Shown piece after piece: positions 23,216-35,800 of a stretch of 64,000 nt of DNA. The translations under genes and the position numbers were made by a program. The stretch is from Stomoxys calcitrans (lineage: Eukaryota; Arthropoda; Insecta; Diptera; Muscidae), in contig NC_081554.1 of NCBI RefSeq assembly GCF_963082655.1, positions 60,859,373-60,923,372 of the forward strand, read 5' to 3'. The first letter of the stretch is position 1; each line of letters starts with the position of its first letter. Below the pieces are notes generated by a model. The model made no database searches and was not told where the DNA came from. It worked only from the letters and a program-made list of their open reading frames with translations.

Positions 23216-24399
23216 ATCTCATATAACATCAAATATTATCAAGCTGACCCATTCTCATATGCAACTTTGTACACGCTGGTGTACTCTCTGTTAGCCCGGG
23301 GGTAGGCAAACGAACCACTAACTAATCAAACCTGCTCACTGCCCTTCCACTCGAACAAACAAATTCCTCTGATTGCATTAAGTTCAAACTACTAAAATCG
23401 AATCAATGCAAAAGTACGGGCTTCATAAAAACCGTCATTGTTCTATATTGCATTTTTTCCAGTTGCTTTGAGCAAACAGAGCAACATCCAAACAAAACAA
23501 AAGAAAACCACAACTACATTTAAAATCAAAAAAAAAAAAAAACGAATGCACTGCAGGTGCAGCTGCATATACAAGTCGGGCAGATGTGGCAGAGGCGGAG
23601 GTGTGCCACAATCAAATTTGAGTTTACTCTTTCAATTTGTGATACTGATTTTTTTTTGTTCTCCATCTCTCCAAGCTGAAGTGGGGAAAGTTTTGCCATC
23701 TACCAATACTACTACTGCTGAGGCAAATGGCAATGGAATACGTGGCACCTTTATGATTTCTATGTAAACGGGCTTTTTTTTGTACACCATCGCTAGCTGT
23801 GGGAAAAATATATGCAAATGCTGAATTTTTTAGAAAGTGTATAAATATCTGCTGTAGAATAAATTGAAATTTTTTGTTGGTTCCAAATCTTTGTGCCAAG
23901 GAGGATTTGCTGTTTTTGGCGTAGGCAGAATAAAACTGTTGTTGTACTTTTGCTCAGATATCGATCATATTATTGCGACTGTCTAGTATTGGTGTAGGAT
24001 TTGTTGGCCATACATGAGCAAATATTTTTGATAGCGTCAGCAAAGATGAAGATGGAAAGGAGGCTTAAGTGCTTATGATCATTTAGTGCAAACCAGTTAC
24101 TCTACTCGGTACAAATACAATGACTGAGAGAAGAAAACCACACATCATTGGAATGAAAACAAAAGTTAAATAAGTCAACCAGGAAAGAACAGACAGACTA
24201 ATGTAAAGCAAAACAAAGCCGTTCTTTTAATATTCTGTACCACACTGGATGTTAGTAAAAATTTCCAATGGAATGTTATTTTATAAAGTCTAAACGTATA
24301 CGGATGTATTAGAAAACTAAAAGGTCGCCATAACAACCTTACAAGAAATGCTATGGATTGGGATATGTGTCACAAAAACAAAACAAAGGATATCTTATA
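23216..24399. other. Unique DNA; weak exon-like patch only
   Basis: A/T-rich with an A run at 23527-23543. 23676-23767 follows a T-rich tract and CCAAG and stays open to a stop, but it is short and compatible with two frames. No repeat family recognised. Confidence 0.4.
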
Positions 24400-24401
24400 T
24401 A

Positions 24402-24637
24402 TTGGGTTGCCCAAAAAGTAATTGCGGATTTTTTAAAAGAAAGTAAATGCATTTTTAATAAAACTTAGAATGAACTTTAATCAAATATGCTTTTTTACAC
24501 TTTTTTTCTAAAGCAAGCTAAAAGTAACAGCTGATAACTGACAGAAGAAAGAATGCAATTACAGAGTCACAAGCTGTGAAAAAATTTGTCAACGCCGACT
24601 ATATAAAAAATCCGCAATTACTTTTTGGGCAACCCAA
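24402..24637 (+). mobile_element. Mariner-type MITE, 236 bp, with TA target duplication
   Basis: Terminal inverted repeats TTGGGTTGCCCAAAAAGTAA... and ...TTACTTTTTGGGCAACCCAA (about 30 bp, nearly perfect), flanked by TA on both sides. The TIR begins like those of mariner elements (TTGGGTTG). No transposase inside. It sits immediately beside the reversed TR125 end at 24638. Confidence 0.9.
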
Positions 24638-26463
24638 TATAAAAATCAATTTGTGTTTGTTTGTATGTGTGTTCCTTATAAACTCAGAAACGGCTAAACC
24701 GATTTTTTTGAAATTTTCAAAGATGGTCATAATGATCCCGTGGTGAAATTAGGGCACTACATTTTTTGATAAATGAAGGGGAACGGACCCTCCTCCTTAC
24801 CCTAATTCTCAGAAACGCCAGATTTCGGAGATGGGTGGTGCGATTTAAGCGAAATTTTGTGTGCCCTAATATAGTATCCTAAAAATAAAAATTTTGGTAT
24901 CCAAATTTCGGATGGGGTACCTAGGGGGGCCGCCCCACCCCAAAACCTACCAAACATATATTTAAACCAATCACGACACTATGGGACTCAAATGAAAGGT
25001 ATTTAGGATAAGAAAACGTATCTGATATCCAATTGTCGGACCAAGTGTAAGGGGGACTACCCCAACCCCCAAAACACCCCTAAATCGGACATATTTACCG
25101 ACCATGGCAATATGGGACTCAAATGGAAGGTATTTGCGAGTAGAATACGAATCTAATATCCAAATGTGGGACCACGTTTCTGGGGGTGTACCCATTTACT
25201 AAAACACCTCCCAAACAGGACTTATTTACTGACCATAGGAATATGGGGCTTAAATAAAAGGTATTTGAATGTAGAATAAGAATCTGATATCCAAATATGG
25301 GACCAAGTGTTTGGGGGGCCGCCTCTCACCAAAAACATGGGGCTCAAATGAAAGGGAGTAAAGCACGAATTTGATATCAATATTCGGGAAAAGTATCTAT
25401 GGGACCACCCCACCTCCACAACATCAACCAAATAGGAGGTATTTGCTGACTATTGCAATATCGGGCTCAAATAAGAGGGTTTTTAGAGTGGAACACGAAT
25501 CCGACATATATTTTCAAGGCCAACTCACTGAGTGGCCGCCCATTCCCCAAAACACCCCTCAAGCCGGTCATGTTTGCCGACTATGGAAATATTGGGCTCA
25601 AACTAAAGTTATGTGGGAGTAGACCACGTATCTGATATCAACATTAGGGACCAACTGTCTAGGGGACGTCCCACCACCATAACAACCCCCAAATAGCACG
25701 TATTTGCTCACCAAGACAATTTGGGTCTTAAAGAGAGTGGAACTAAATATTGATAGTTTTTAGGGCCAATACCCCAAACCGGACATATTTGCTGACTTTT
25801 GCAATAAGGGGTTTAAATGAGATTAGGAAACGAATTTGATATCCAATTTTGAAGCCAATGGCAATATGGCACGTTGCTGATATATTTTCAGGGCTTAGTG
25901 TTTGGGGGACCACCCCAATCCCCAAAACACCCCTAAATCGGCCATATTTACCGACCATGTCAATGTGGAGCTTAAATGAAAGGCTTTGGGGGGTAAAGCA
26001 AGAATTGATAACCATTTTCGGGACCAATTTTCTGGCGGTCTACCACTTTCCCAAAATACCACATAGTGACCATTGCAATATCGGGCTCAAATAAAGGTTT
26101 TTGGGAGTAGAATTCGAATTTGATTTCCAAATGTAGGACTATGAATTTAGGGCATCACCCCTTCCCCAAAACACCCCCCAACAGGTAAACATTTTTCGAC
26201 CATGTCAATATGTGGCTCTTATGAAATGTATTTAAGATTAAAAAACGAATTTGATAACCTATTTTGGGGCCAGGTGTTTGGGGGGGACGCCTCATCGTGT
26301 AAACTCCCCTAAACCAATGGCAATATGGGGTTTAAATAAATGGCATTTGAAAGAATAGCACAATGCTGATATTTTTGGGGCCAAGTGTCTGGGGGACCAT
26401 CTCACCACCGAAAACACCCCTAAATCAGATATGAAAATATCGGGCTGAAATAAAGTATTTTAA
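24638..26463 (-). mobile_element. TR125-type element, reversed, 5' end missing
   Basis: Starts TATAAAAATCAATTTGTGTT (reverse of the family's 3' tail), then AAACGGCTAAACCGATTTTT, the fixed 3' region and GGATGGGGTACCTAGGGGGG. It continues with about eleven degenerate ~125-bp repeats. The family's CTAGC...CCGGGCCC start is not reached; at ~26463 it passes into mini-me sequence. Confidence 0.65.
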
Positions 26464-26806
26464 GAATGGAGTACAGCTATATGCGGCTTCCAAGGGCTTA
26501 AGGAGTCAAGTCGGGAGATCGGTTTATATGGGAGCTATATACCAAAATCTGAACCGATATGACCCATTTGCAATCCCCAACGATCTACATCAATAATAAG
26601 TATCTGTGCGAAATTTCAAGCGGCTAGCTTTACGCGTTCGACCTTTATCGTGATGAAGACGGACATGGCTAGATCGGTTCAGGATGTCGATACGATCAAG
26701 AATATATATATATATACTTTATGGGGTCCTAGATCAATATTTCGAGGTATTACAAACGAAATGACTAGATTACTATACCCCCCTCCTATGGTGGTGGGTA
26801 TAAAAG
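26464..26806 (-). mobile_element. Mini-me-like element, 5' half
   Basis: On the - strand: TTATACCCACCACCATAGG, the GGGGGGTATAG complement, (TA)n then TTCTTGATCGTATCG, GATCTAGCCATGTCCGTC, TTGAAATTTCGCACAGATAC and part of one central repeat ending near 26464. The GTCY tract is almost gone. Confidence 0.75.
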
Positions 26807-27540
26807 TATGGAGGGTATGCATTTTTTCCCTATTTGCAAAAATTATCCCCCCTTCATAACATGGGACGGTCTAATGTACATGTATGCATGTACTTATTAA
26901 TATCACACCAAATAAAACTTAATGATGTGTGGAATATCCAGTCAAATCATTTGGTGTATTTCAAATTTTCCTGTTTGCATTTGCCCGATATCTTCTAACA
27001 GGCAACACAAAGCATAGCTAAACTTGTATCATATACACAAATGTAGAGCGTGTGGCAAGAGGTGAGAGTATGCTGAAACGCATGCATGAATTATTTTAAA
27101 CAATTCGTGGACTTCATGTGCATTGTTTTCGTTATTTTTTTTTTTTTGCTTTTTCTATTTGGTTCTTGTTGTTATTATTTCATTATTTTATTTTTCTTGC
27201 ATTTTTAGAAGAGTTATGGCATTGTATTTTTAATGAAGCTGATACACGCTTCCAATTCTGCAGAGTGCAGGTGGCGTTTACACACACTGTGAAGTGGACA
27301 GGAGTATGTTTGCAGTTGCAAATATTTGGTACATTCGTTTTTATTCCGCATACAACGTTTCCACATCCTTTGTTTTCATTCTACACCATCCAACCCGTAA
27401 TTGAACAATTTTATTGAATGCAAAAAAAAGGATCTTAAGATAAATACTTGGACAGCATCGACTCAAATATACCCTGGAAAAATACTGAAATTTTGCAGCC
27501 ATTTATTTAAACGTTTGGATAGGAGTAATTTGAGGTTTTC
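26807..27540. other. Unique DNA, nothing recognised
   Basis: T-rich region with a run of T at 27135-27147. A long open frame (27118-27417) is T-rich, hydrophobic by composition and lacks coding bias. A TTTTTAG at 27204-27210 could be an acceptor, but no supported exon follows. Confidence 0.4.
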
Positions 27541-27743
27541 CACATCCTAATGCTGGCAACCTTTGTGAGGTACTATGCCATGTAAAACTTCTCTCCAAAG
27601 AGGTGTCGCACGCCGTTCGGACTCGGCTATAAAAAGGAGGCCACTTATCACTGAGCTTTAACTTGAATCGGACTGCACTCATTGATATGTGAGAAGTTTA
27701 CTCCCGTTCCTTAGTGGAATGTTCATGGGCAATATTTGCATAT
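27541..27743 (+). mobile_element. tRNA-headed SINE, 5' truncated
   Basis: Body and 3' part only: TGCTGGCAACCTTTGTGAGG, ACTATGCCATGTAAAACTTC, GGTGTCGCACGCCGTTCGG, TTGAATCGGACTGCACTC and GAATGTTCATGGGCAA. The tRNA-like head is missing. A mini-me element follows immediately. Confidence 0.8.
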
Positions 27744-29452
27744 TTCTACCCACCACCGAAAGATGGGGGTATTTTAATTTTCTCATTCCGTTTGCAACAC
27801 ATCGAAATATCCATTTCCGACCCTATAAAGTATATATATTCTTGATCAGCTTAAAAATCTAAGACGATCTAGCCATGTCCGTCCGTCTGTCAGTATGTCT
27901 GTTGAAATCACGCTACAGTCTTTAAAAATAGAGATATTGAGCTGAAACTTTGCACAGATTCTTGTTTTTGTCTATGAGCAGCTTAAGTTCGAAGATGGGC
28001 TATATCGGAGTATATCTTGATATAGCCCCCATATAGACCGATCCGCCGATTTAGGGTCTGAGGCCCATAAAAGCCACATTTTTTATTCCATTTTGCTGAA
28101 ATTTGGGACAGTGAATTGTATTAAGCCCTTCGACATCCTTCGTCAATTTGGCTCAGATCAGTTTAGATTTGGATATAGCTGCCATATTGACCGATCCGCC
28201 GATTTAGGGTTTTAGGCCCATAAAAGGCGCATTAATTGTCCGATTTCGCCGAAATTTCGGACAGTGAGTTGTGTTAGACCCTTAGACCTCTTTCTTCAAT
28301 TTGGCCCTGATCGGCCCAGATGTGGATATATCTGCCATATAGACCGATCCTCCGATTTAGGGTCTTAGGCCAATAAATGGCGCATTTATTGTCCGATGTC
28401 GCTATATTATAGGACATTGAGTTGTGTCTCCTCAACATCCTTCTTCAATTTGGCCCAGATCGGTCCATATTTGGATATAGCTGCCATATAGACCGATCTC
28501 TCCATACAAGGTTTTTGGCCCATAAAAGGCGCATTTAATGTCCGATTTCGCTGAAATTTCGGACAGTGAGTTGTGTTAGACCCTTCGACCTCTTTCTTCA
28601 ATTTGGCCCAGATTTGCATATAGCTGCCATATAGACCGATCTCTCGAGTTAGGGTTTTGGGCCCATAAAAGGCCCATTTAATGTCCGATTTCGCCGAAAT
28701 TTCGGACAGTGAGTTGTGTTAGACCCTTCGACCTTTTTCTTCAATTTGGCCTAGATCGGTCCAGAGGTGGATATACCTGCCATATAGACCGATCCTCCGA
28801 TTTAGGGTCTTAGGCCAATAAATGACGCATTTATTGTCTGATGTCGCTATATTTTAGGACATTGAGTTGTGTTAAGCCCCTCAACATCCTACTTCAATTT
28901 GGCTCAGATGGTTCCAGATTTGAATATAGCTGCCATATAGACCGATCTCTCTATTTAATGTTTTGGGCCCATAAAAGGCGCATTTATTGTCCGATGTTGC
29001 CGAAATTTGGGACAGAGAGTTAAGTTAAGCTTCTCCACATATTTCTGCAATTTGGTCTAGATTGATCAAGGTTTGCATATATTGTAGCTGCCATATTGAC
29101 CGATATCTCAATTTAAAGTCTTGGCCCAAAAAAAATCGAATTTGTAATCCGATTTAACAGAAATTTGACACAGTGACTCATGTTGGGCTTTTCGACATCC
29201 ATGTTGTATATGGTTCAAATCGGTTTATTTTTAGATATAGCTACTAAAAAGACCAATATTTTGTTATATACAATTGAACAATGACTTGTACTAGTATTTG
29301 GTCTAAGTCGGAACATATTTCGATATGGCTGCTATGGGGCATAAGGTATTCATTTTCCTCCGAATTTTGACGAAAGTTGGTTTACATATATACCCGAGGT
29401 GGTGGGTATCTAAAGTTCGGCCCGTGCGAACTTAACGGCCTTTGACTTGTTT
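27744..29452 (+). mobile_element. Full-length mini-me/DINE-1-like element
   Basis: Starts CTACCCACCACCGAAAGATGG, with AAAGTATATATATTCTTGATC, GATCTAGCCATGTCCGTCC and a short GTCT tract. It holds about eight central repeats of the 'GGGACAGTGAGTTGTGTTA' subtype in + orientation (GATATAGCTGCCATATAGACC at roughly 150-bp steps, 28.15-28.95 kb). Ends CGAGGTGGTGGGTATC, hairpin AAGTTCGGCCCGTGCGAACTT and TTGACTTGTT. Same subtype as the reversed elements at 0.3-1.6 and 11.3-13 kb. Confidence 0.8.
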
Positions 29453-30843
29453 TTACATTCAGTCTTTTAATTGTCTTTAAGATACCTTTTCCATAGCTTA
29501 TAGCTTGGAAGTTTATCTAAGAATTAATATAATACTGATAATTATTTTTGATAAAGAACCTTAAGTATAACTAATTCCGTTCATCTGTGATGAATATGCC
29601 CTCAACAGCAAAATCTTCTTCCTTTGACTTGTCCTATGGGCTAACTTACTGAAGGAGCTCAAATTCTAGTAGGTTGGATCTCCTTTCGAATAACAATAGT
29701 TTGCTAGAATTAAGCCATTTATTTTGAATTCCAATCAGACAAATATGATTACCCCTCATCCATATCTATACGAGAGGCATACTTATGACTTAAATTTCAG
29801 ATATCTCATATCTCTTCTTATATTCCGAATTAACTGCCTATTTCAATATGACCCATAGTAGTGGTGCAGCTTACACATATTCCCTCTATCGTTCTCACTT
29901 CCACATACTCACACATGTTTGCAGTGAAATACATAGAAATAAACTTGGAAATCCATCCAATTGAGAGGCATCCATACACTTTTTATTCTGTGGTAAACTC
30001 CACACACCAACATTTTTCCTCTGTTTGTGTGGTACTTCATGAACAATACTAAACGCCAATGTAAATGTGAATTGTGTTACGCCAAACGCCAGCGAGTGGG
30101 ATAGTTTTTTTTAATACGGGTTTTATTCTTTTTTTTTGCCGAGCATTTATTTCAAATGCTAAATAATCTTTGGCACATCAGTATATGAGGGAAGGATATT
30201 GAAATAGCGTTGAAATCTGTGTGTAATAAAATGGGTCAGTAATATGCTGAATTTGGTATGTGAAGATATTTTGGTCCATCAAATTTAAGTAATCACACTG
30301 CCATGGATCTTTCTTCATTCTGATGTAATTTCACATAGCTAATGTGAAAAATATATTTACATAGCTTTTAGCTGCACTTAAAGTTGCAAGTAGGCATTAA
30401 TGTCAGTATGAGGCTAAAGTTGGGAAACAAGAACAATTGCAGGTGAAGGGTCTGTTCTTAAAATTGAACTACAATAGAAAAGGAGTGGGGCTTTGAGATA
30501 ACATGTGTTCATGGCAATTTATACATCGAAGTACTTGTAAGCTCCACCGAAAAATGAAGGGTTGGCTCGTCTCAGCAAGAAATTTTTGCATTGAAAGTGG
30601 GTCTCACAGTTCAGAGTTTCGTCATAGCCTTTATATATGGGCACAGAGAGATTTGATTTGAAGGTTTTAGAAGGCAATATAGCAATAGAATCAATACAGA
30701 CTAATGAACAGGGACCCGACGGTGGAGCTATCACAAGAGATGGGATCTATCCGGTAAATTTCCAATTCATTCCAATAAATACCTTTTTGGGTATTTATAA
30801 CTTTTCACATATTTTGGTAACTGAAAATATTTTGTACCATTTT
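29453..30843. other. Unique DNA with one weak coding-like frame
   Basis: Mostly AT-rich and unassigned. On the - strand 30734-30519 is open for 71 codons (peptide includes YKGYDETLNCETHFQCKN and ends FFGGAYKYFDV) with a varied composition, but no acceptor, family match or neighbour supports it. Confidence 0.35.
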
Positions 30844-30918
30844 TATGCCCTCCACCATAGGATGGGGGTATACTAATTTCGTCATTCTGTTTGTAACACC
30901 TTGAAATATGCGTCTAAT
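30844..30918 (+). mobile_element. Mini-me-like element, 5' end fragment
   Basis: ATGCCCTCCACCATAGGATGG, GGGGTATACTAATTTCGTC and GTCTAA; cut at ~30918 by the reversed TR125 3' end. The piece at 32816 may be its other side. Confidence 0.65.
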
Positions 30919-32815
30919 CTTATATATAAAAATCAACTTGTGTTTGTTTGTTTGTATGTTTGTGTGTTCCTTATAGACTCAGAAACGGCTGAACCGATTT
31001 TCTTGAAATGGTGCATTCACAGATGGTGCATTCACAGATGGTGCATAATGAGCCCGTGGTGAAAATAGGGTACTACACTTTTTGATATCTAAAGGGGGGG
31101 GGCGGACCCTCCCCCTTACCCCAATTTTCAGCAACGCCAGATCTCGGAGATGGGTGGTGCGAAATTTTGTGTGCTCTCATATAGTACCCTATAAATAAAA
31201 ATTTGGTATCCAAATTTCGAATGGGGTACCTAGGGGGGCTGCCCCACCCTAAAACCTACCAAACGAATATTTAGACCAATCACGACAATATGGAACTAAA
31301 ATGAAAGGTATTTAGGATAGGAAAACGTATCCGTAACGATAACAATTGTCGGACCAAGTGCTAGGAGGCCACCCCCAAGCCCTAAAACACCCCTAAATCG
31401 GACATATTTACCTACCATGGCAATATGGGACTCAAACGAAAGGTATTTACGAGTAGAATACGAATCTGATATCCAAATGTGGCACCACGTTTCTGGGGGT
31501 CCACTCGTTCCCCAAAACACACCCCCACTGGACTTATTTAGTGACCATGGGAATATGGGGCTTAAATAAAAGGTATTTGAATGTAGAATATGAATCTGAT
31601 ATGGGATCAAGTGTTTGGAGGGCCGCCTCTCACCAAAAACATCCCACAAAGGAGAAAAATTTACGACCATAGCAATATGGGGCTCAAATGAAAGGTCTTT
31701 GGGAGTAAAGCACGAATCTGATATCAATATTCGGGAAAAGTGTCTATGGCGCCACGCAACCCCCACAACACCACCCAAATAGTAAGTATTTGCTGACCAT
31801 TGCAATATGAGGCTCAAATACGAGGGTTTTTAAAGTGGAACACGAATCAGATATACATTTTCAAGGCCAACTCAATGAGTGGCCGCCCATCCCCCAAAAC
31901 ACCCCCCAAGCCGGTCATGTTTGCCGACTATGGAAATATGGGGCTCAAATTAAAGGTATGTGGGAGTAGACCACGTATCTGATATCAACGTTAGAGGCCA
32001 ACTGTCTAGCGGACGTCCCATCACCATAAAAACCCTCAAATAGCACGTATGTGCTCACCAAGACAGTTTGGGTCTTAAAGAGAGTGGAATTAAATATTTA
32101 TAGTTTTTAGGGCCAATACCTAAAATAGGACATATTTGCTGACTTTTGCAATAAAGAGTTTAAATGAGATTAGAAAACGAATTTGATATCCAATTTTGAG
32201 GCCAATCGCAATATGGGGTTCAAATAAACGATATTTAGTTATATGAGAATAGAGCACGTTGCTGATATATTTTCAGGGCTTAGTGTATGGGGGACCACCC
32301 CAATCCCCAAAACAGCCCTAAAATGAGCATATTTACCGACCATGTCAATGTCGAGCTTAAATGAAAGGTATTGGGGTAGAGTATGAATTGATACCCATTT
32401 TCGGGACCAATTTTCTGGGTTTTTACCCCTTTCCCAAAATACCCCACAAACAGCAATTATTTACTGACCATCGCAATATGGGGCTCAAATAAAGGCATTT
32501 GGGATTAGAATACGAATTTGATATCCAAATGTAGGACCATGTATTTATTTTGGGCATCACCCTATGGCAATATATGGCTCAAATGAAAGGTATTTGAGAT
32601 AAGAAAACGAATTTGATAACCAATTTTGGGGCCATGTGTTTGGGGACGCCTCATCGTATAAACTCCCCTTAAAACCAATGGTAATATGGGGTTTAAATAA
32701 ATGGTATTTGAAAGAAGAGCACGATGCTGATATTTTTTCAGGGCCAAGTGTCTGGGGGATCACCCCACCACCGAAAACACCACTAAATCAGAAATTGTGA
32801 GAATATCGGGCTGAA
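30919..32815 (-). mobile_element. TR125-type element, reversed
   Basis: Starts TATATATAAAAATCAACTTG and TGTTTGTTTGTTTGTATG (reverse of the 3' tail), then AAACGGCTGAACCGATTTTC, the fixed 3' region with GGATGGGGTACC-like GAATGGGGTACCTAGGGG, then about thirteen degenerate repeats. A 15-bp piece (AGATGGTGCATTCAC) is doubled near 31020. The 5' start motif is not found. Most similar to the copy at 24638-26463, repeat by repeat, so the two share a recent ancestor. Confidence 0.65.
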
Positions 32816-32925
32816 ATGTGGTCCAAATTGGACCATATGTGGATATAAGTGACATATAGACCGATCCCACGATATATAGTGTTGAGCCAATATGAGGAGC
32901 ATTTTTTGTCCGATTTTACTGGAGG
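32816..32925 (+). mobile_element. Mini-me central-repeat remnant
   Basis: TTGGACCATATGTGGATATA, GACATATAGACCGATCC and TTTTTTGTCCGATTTTACTG: one decayed central repeat in + orientation, like the 5' fragment at 30844. No 3' end. Confidence 0.5.
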
Positions 32926-33776
32926 TTTATCTGGATGACCTCAATAAGGTAATGGGTTTCTTGGAAAAATGTGTAGGTCTCATCACTAGTCTTCAGTACA
33001 TTGAGTAAGTCGGTGATGGCTAGAAATGGGCGATGGTTAAACTGGCCGACTTTTTCCACTTATTTTTTCCCATTCCACTGTGCTCTAGTCCATCTATACT
33101 GAATACAAATAAATGTATGACAACTTCAATGCAATGGATGTTAAGGCAGCTTCAACAATACAACAAAATCCTTGCGACGTCATTTGGCTTTCAATGACAT
33201 AAACAACAGCTTCATCGTTTGTTTGCCAGCTATTCATTTTAATTATTTACGCCATCTAGGGCAGTATAATAATTTCAATATTGATATGATACGGCTATAT
33301 CAAATTAAATGCAACATCAATTAATTTTGCTAGTCATTCAATCGAGTAATAGTGCAGCAGATATGGAAAATCAATTCAATTTCTGCCAATTGATTGAGTT
33401 TCGCTAGTCATTCACTGGAGCGTATGTTTGATGCACTCAGCAACTGGAAGTGTAACGTATACGCATTAACGAAGTCAATCAGATTTCAATGGTCGAAGGA
33501 GACATATACATTAGCTGATGCTCTCACCATGTGTTTTTCTATTATGAAGGCAATTTTGTAATTAAATAACTTAAGGTATAGTTCCATCTTTAAGTTTTAT
33601 GATGACGGGGCTCAAGAATGTGTATTTTGGTAAGCACCCTGTGGTCAATATAGGAGCACAGTAAGAATCAGAGTTAAATAGTAAGTAATTTCTATATGTC
33701 GAGTATTGGCCTTGCTCTTAAATTCATCAATACGATTAAATTAGCTCATATTGGCAAACATTGTTCCCTATAGATT
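32926..33776. other. Unique DNA, nothing recognised
   Basis: No repeat family, RNA gene or coding frame that I can support. Confidence 0.4.
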
Positions 33777-34663
33777 AACCAAGGGTGCTTAGTTCGGCCG
33801 GGCCGAATCTTGGGAACCCACCACCGTGGATTCTTCTACAAATTTATATAAAATAAATTTCGTTTAAGGGCATAATATTATGACCGAGAGACGGTTTACA
33901 TGGGAGCTATATCAGGTTGTAGACTGATTTGGACCCTGTTTGGAACAGTTGTTGGAAGTCTTAACAGATCACTGCGTGTCAAATTTCAGCCAAATCGAAC
34001 AAAAATTGCTGCTTGTAAGGGCTGAAAAAGTCAAATCGGGGGATCGGTTTATATGGGAGCTATATCAGTTTATACACCGATTTGAACCGTACTTGATACA
34101 GCCGTTAGAAGTCATAACAAAAAATACTTGCTTAATTTCTGTCAATAGTCAAATCGAGATATCTGTTTATATGGGAGCTGAATCAGGTTATAGACCGATT
34201 TGGACCGTACTTAGCTGTTGTAATTAGTAACAGAACACTACATGCAAAATTTCTGCCAAATCGGACAAAAATTGCTGCTTGTAAGGGCTCAAAAAGTCAA
34301 ATGGAGAGATCGGTTTATATGTGAGCTGTATCAGTTTATAGACCAGTTCGGACCGTATACAGCACAGTTGTTGAAAGTCATAACAGAACACTACATGCAA
34401 AATTTTAGCCAAATCGGACAAAAATTGCGGCTTATAAGGGCTCAAGAAGTCAAATCGAGAGATCGGTTTATATGGAAGCTATATCTAAATCTGAATCGAT
34501 GTGGCCCGTTTGATATCCGCATCAACCTACATCAATATTAAGTGTCTGTACATAATTTCAAGCGGCTAGCTTTTCGCGTTCGATGGGGTTTGTGTTTTCG
34601 ACAGACAGACGGTCATGGCTAGATCGAATCAGAATGTCGAGACGATCAAGAATATATATACTC
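33777..34663 (-). mobile_element. Mini-me/DINE-1-like element, 3' portion of a split copy
   Basis: On + coordinates it opens with the reversed 3' end (TTCGGCCGGGCCGAA, then ACCCACCACCGTGG). About four central repeats follow (AAGTCAAATCG, GATCGGTTTATATGGGAGC), then the reversed core with GACGATCAAGAATATATATAC, and it stops at 34663. The missing 5' end is at 37248-37335, so one element is split by the 2.6-kb block between. Confidence 0.75.
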
Positions 34664-34667
34664 TACT

Positions 34668-34980
34668 AGCCACCGTAGCGCGAAGGTTAGCATGTCCGCC
34701 TATGACGCTGAACGCCTGGGTTCGAATCCTGGCGAGACCATCAGAAAACATTTTCAGCGGTGGTTTTCCCCTCCTTATGCTGGCAACATTTGTGAGGTAC
34801 TATGCCATGTAAAACTTCTCTCCAAAGAGGTGTCGCACTGCGGCACGCCGTTCGGACTCGGCAATAAAAAGGAGGTCCCTTATCATTGAGCTTAAACTTG
34901 AATCGGACTGCACTCATTGATATGTGAGAAGTTTGCCCCTGATCCTTAGGGGAATGTTCATGGGCAAATTTGCAATTTTG
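34668..34980 (+). mobile_element. tRNA-derived SINE, near full length
   Basis: The head resembles a tRNA promoter: A-box-like GGTTAGCATGTCC (34685-34697) and B box GGTTCGAATCC (34719-34729). A body of ~250 bp follows: ATTTTCAGCGGTGGTTTTCC, CTCCAAAGAGGTGTCGCAC, GGCAATAAAAAGGAGGTCCC, and the 3' end GAATGTTCATGGGCAA. Such boxes drive RNA polymerase III in SINEs. This is not a functional tRNA gene, since no acceptor-stem pairing follows the B box. Confidence 0.8.
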
Positions 34981-35245
34981 ATTTCCTTTCTTGAAGAGGT
35001 CAAATAGCTTCGAAAGACCCTACTATTACATTCGCAATCAAGTTGACATTGTCGAAAATTTCCTCTAAGCTTGGACAATCTTAAATATCTTGCTCAGTCT
35101 TCCTCTGAGTAAAATGCAAATTTGCCCATGAACATTGCACAAGAGAACAGGAGCAAACTTTTTCTGAGTAGTCTTCCGAATTTGATCCAGTTGGTTTTGA
35201 CCCTAATCTGGAAGATTATGGAATTCGGCGCTGGCCGTGCTATTC
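34981..35245. other. Spacer with a reversed SINE tail fragment
   Basis: Mostly unassigned. 35112-35165 is a reversed SINE 3' end (ATGCAAATTTGCCCATGAAC and GGAGCAAACTT). Confidence 0.45.
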
Positions 35246-35247
35246 TA

Positions 35248-35483
35248 TTGGGTTGCCCAAAAAGTAATTGCGGATTTTTTAAAAGAAAGTAAATGCATTT
35301 TTAATAAAACTTAGAATGAACTTTAATCAAATATACTTTTTTTAAACTTTTTTTCTAAAGAAAGTAAAAGTAACAGCTGATAACTGACAGAAGAAAGAAT
35401 GCAATTACAGAGTCACAAGCTGTGAAAAAATTTGTCAACGCCGACTATATGAAAAATCCGCAATTACTTTTTGGGCAACCCAA
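35248..35483 (+). mobile_element. Mariner-type MITE, 236 bp, with TA target duplication
   Basis: Same length and almost the same sequence as the MITE at 24402, with only a few differences (AAACTTTTTTTC for ACACTTTTTTTC, AGAAAGTAAAAG for AGCAAGCTAAAAG). Perfect TTGGGTTGCCCAAAAAGTAA ends, TA on both sides. The near identity suggests recent activity of a transposase acting in trans. Confidence 0.9.
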
Positions 35484-35512
35484 TAAAACCATTTTTTCTC
35501 AATTTCTCATTG

Positions 35513-35800
35513 TGCCTCTGTATCGCAGAGGTTAGCATGTCCGCCTATGATGCTGAACGCCTGGGTTCGAATCCTGGCGAGACCACCAGAACAAATTTTC
35601 AGCGGTGGTTTTCCCCTCTTATTGCTGGCAACATTTATGAGGTACTATGTCATGAAAAACTTCTCTCCTAAGAGGTGTCGCACTGCGACACGCCGTTTGG
35701 ACACGGCAATAAAAAGGGGGTCCCTTATCATTGAGCTTAAACTTGAATCGGACTGCACTCATTGATATGTGAGAAGTTTGCTAGTAAAATTTGCATTTTT
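35513..35800 (+). mobile_element. tRNA-derived SINE with shortened 3' end
   Basis: Head GCCTCTGTATCGCAGAGG, then GTTAGCATGTCCGCC, B box GGTTCGAATCC (35564-35574), and the same body as 34668. After GAGAAGTTTGC the tail skips ~30 bases to ATTTGCATTTTT. TR125 starts at the next base. Confidence 0.8.

Noticed and set aside
23676..23767. Alternative exon after a pyrimidine tract and CCAAG
   Set aside because: Short, two competing frames, no donor or partner; insufficient support.
27118..27417. Membrane-protein-like open frame
   Set aside because: The hydrophobic residues come from T-rich DNA; no codon bias and no homology that I recognise.
34685..34729. tRNA gene
   Set aside because: A and B boxes are present but no acceptor or T-arm pairing closes the fold; the same head occurs in several SINE copies.
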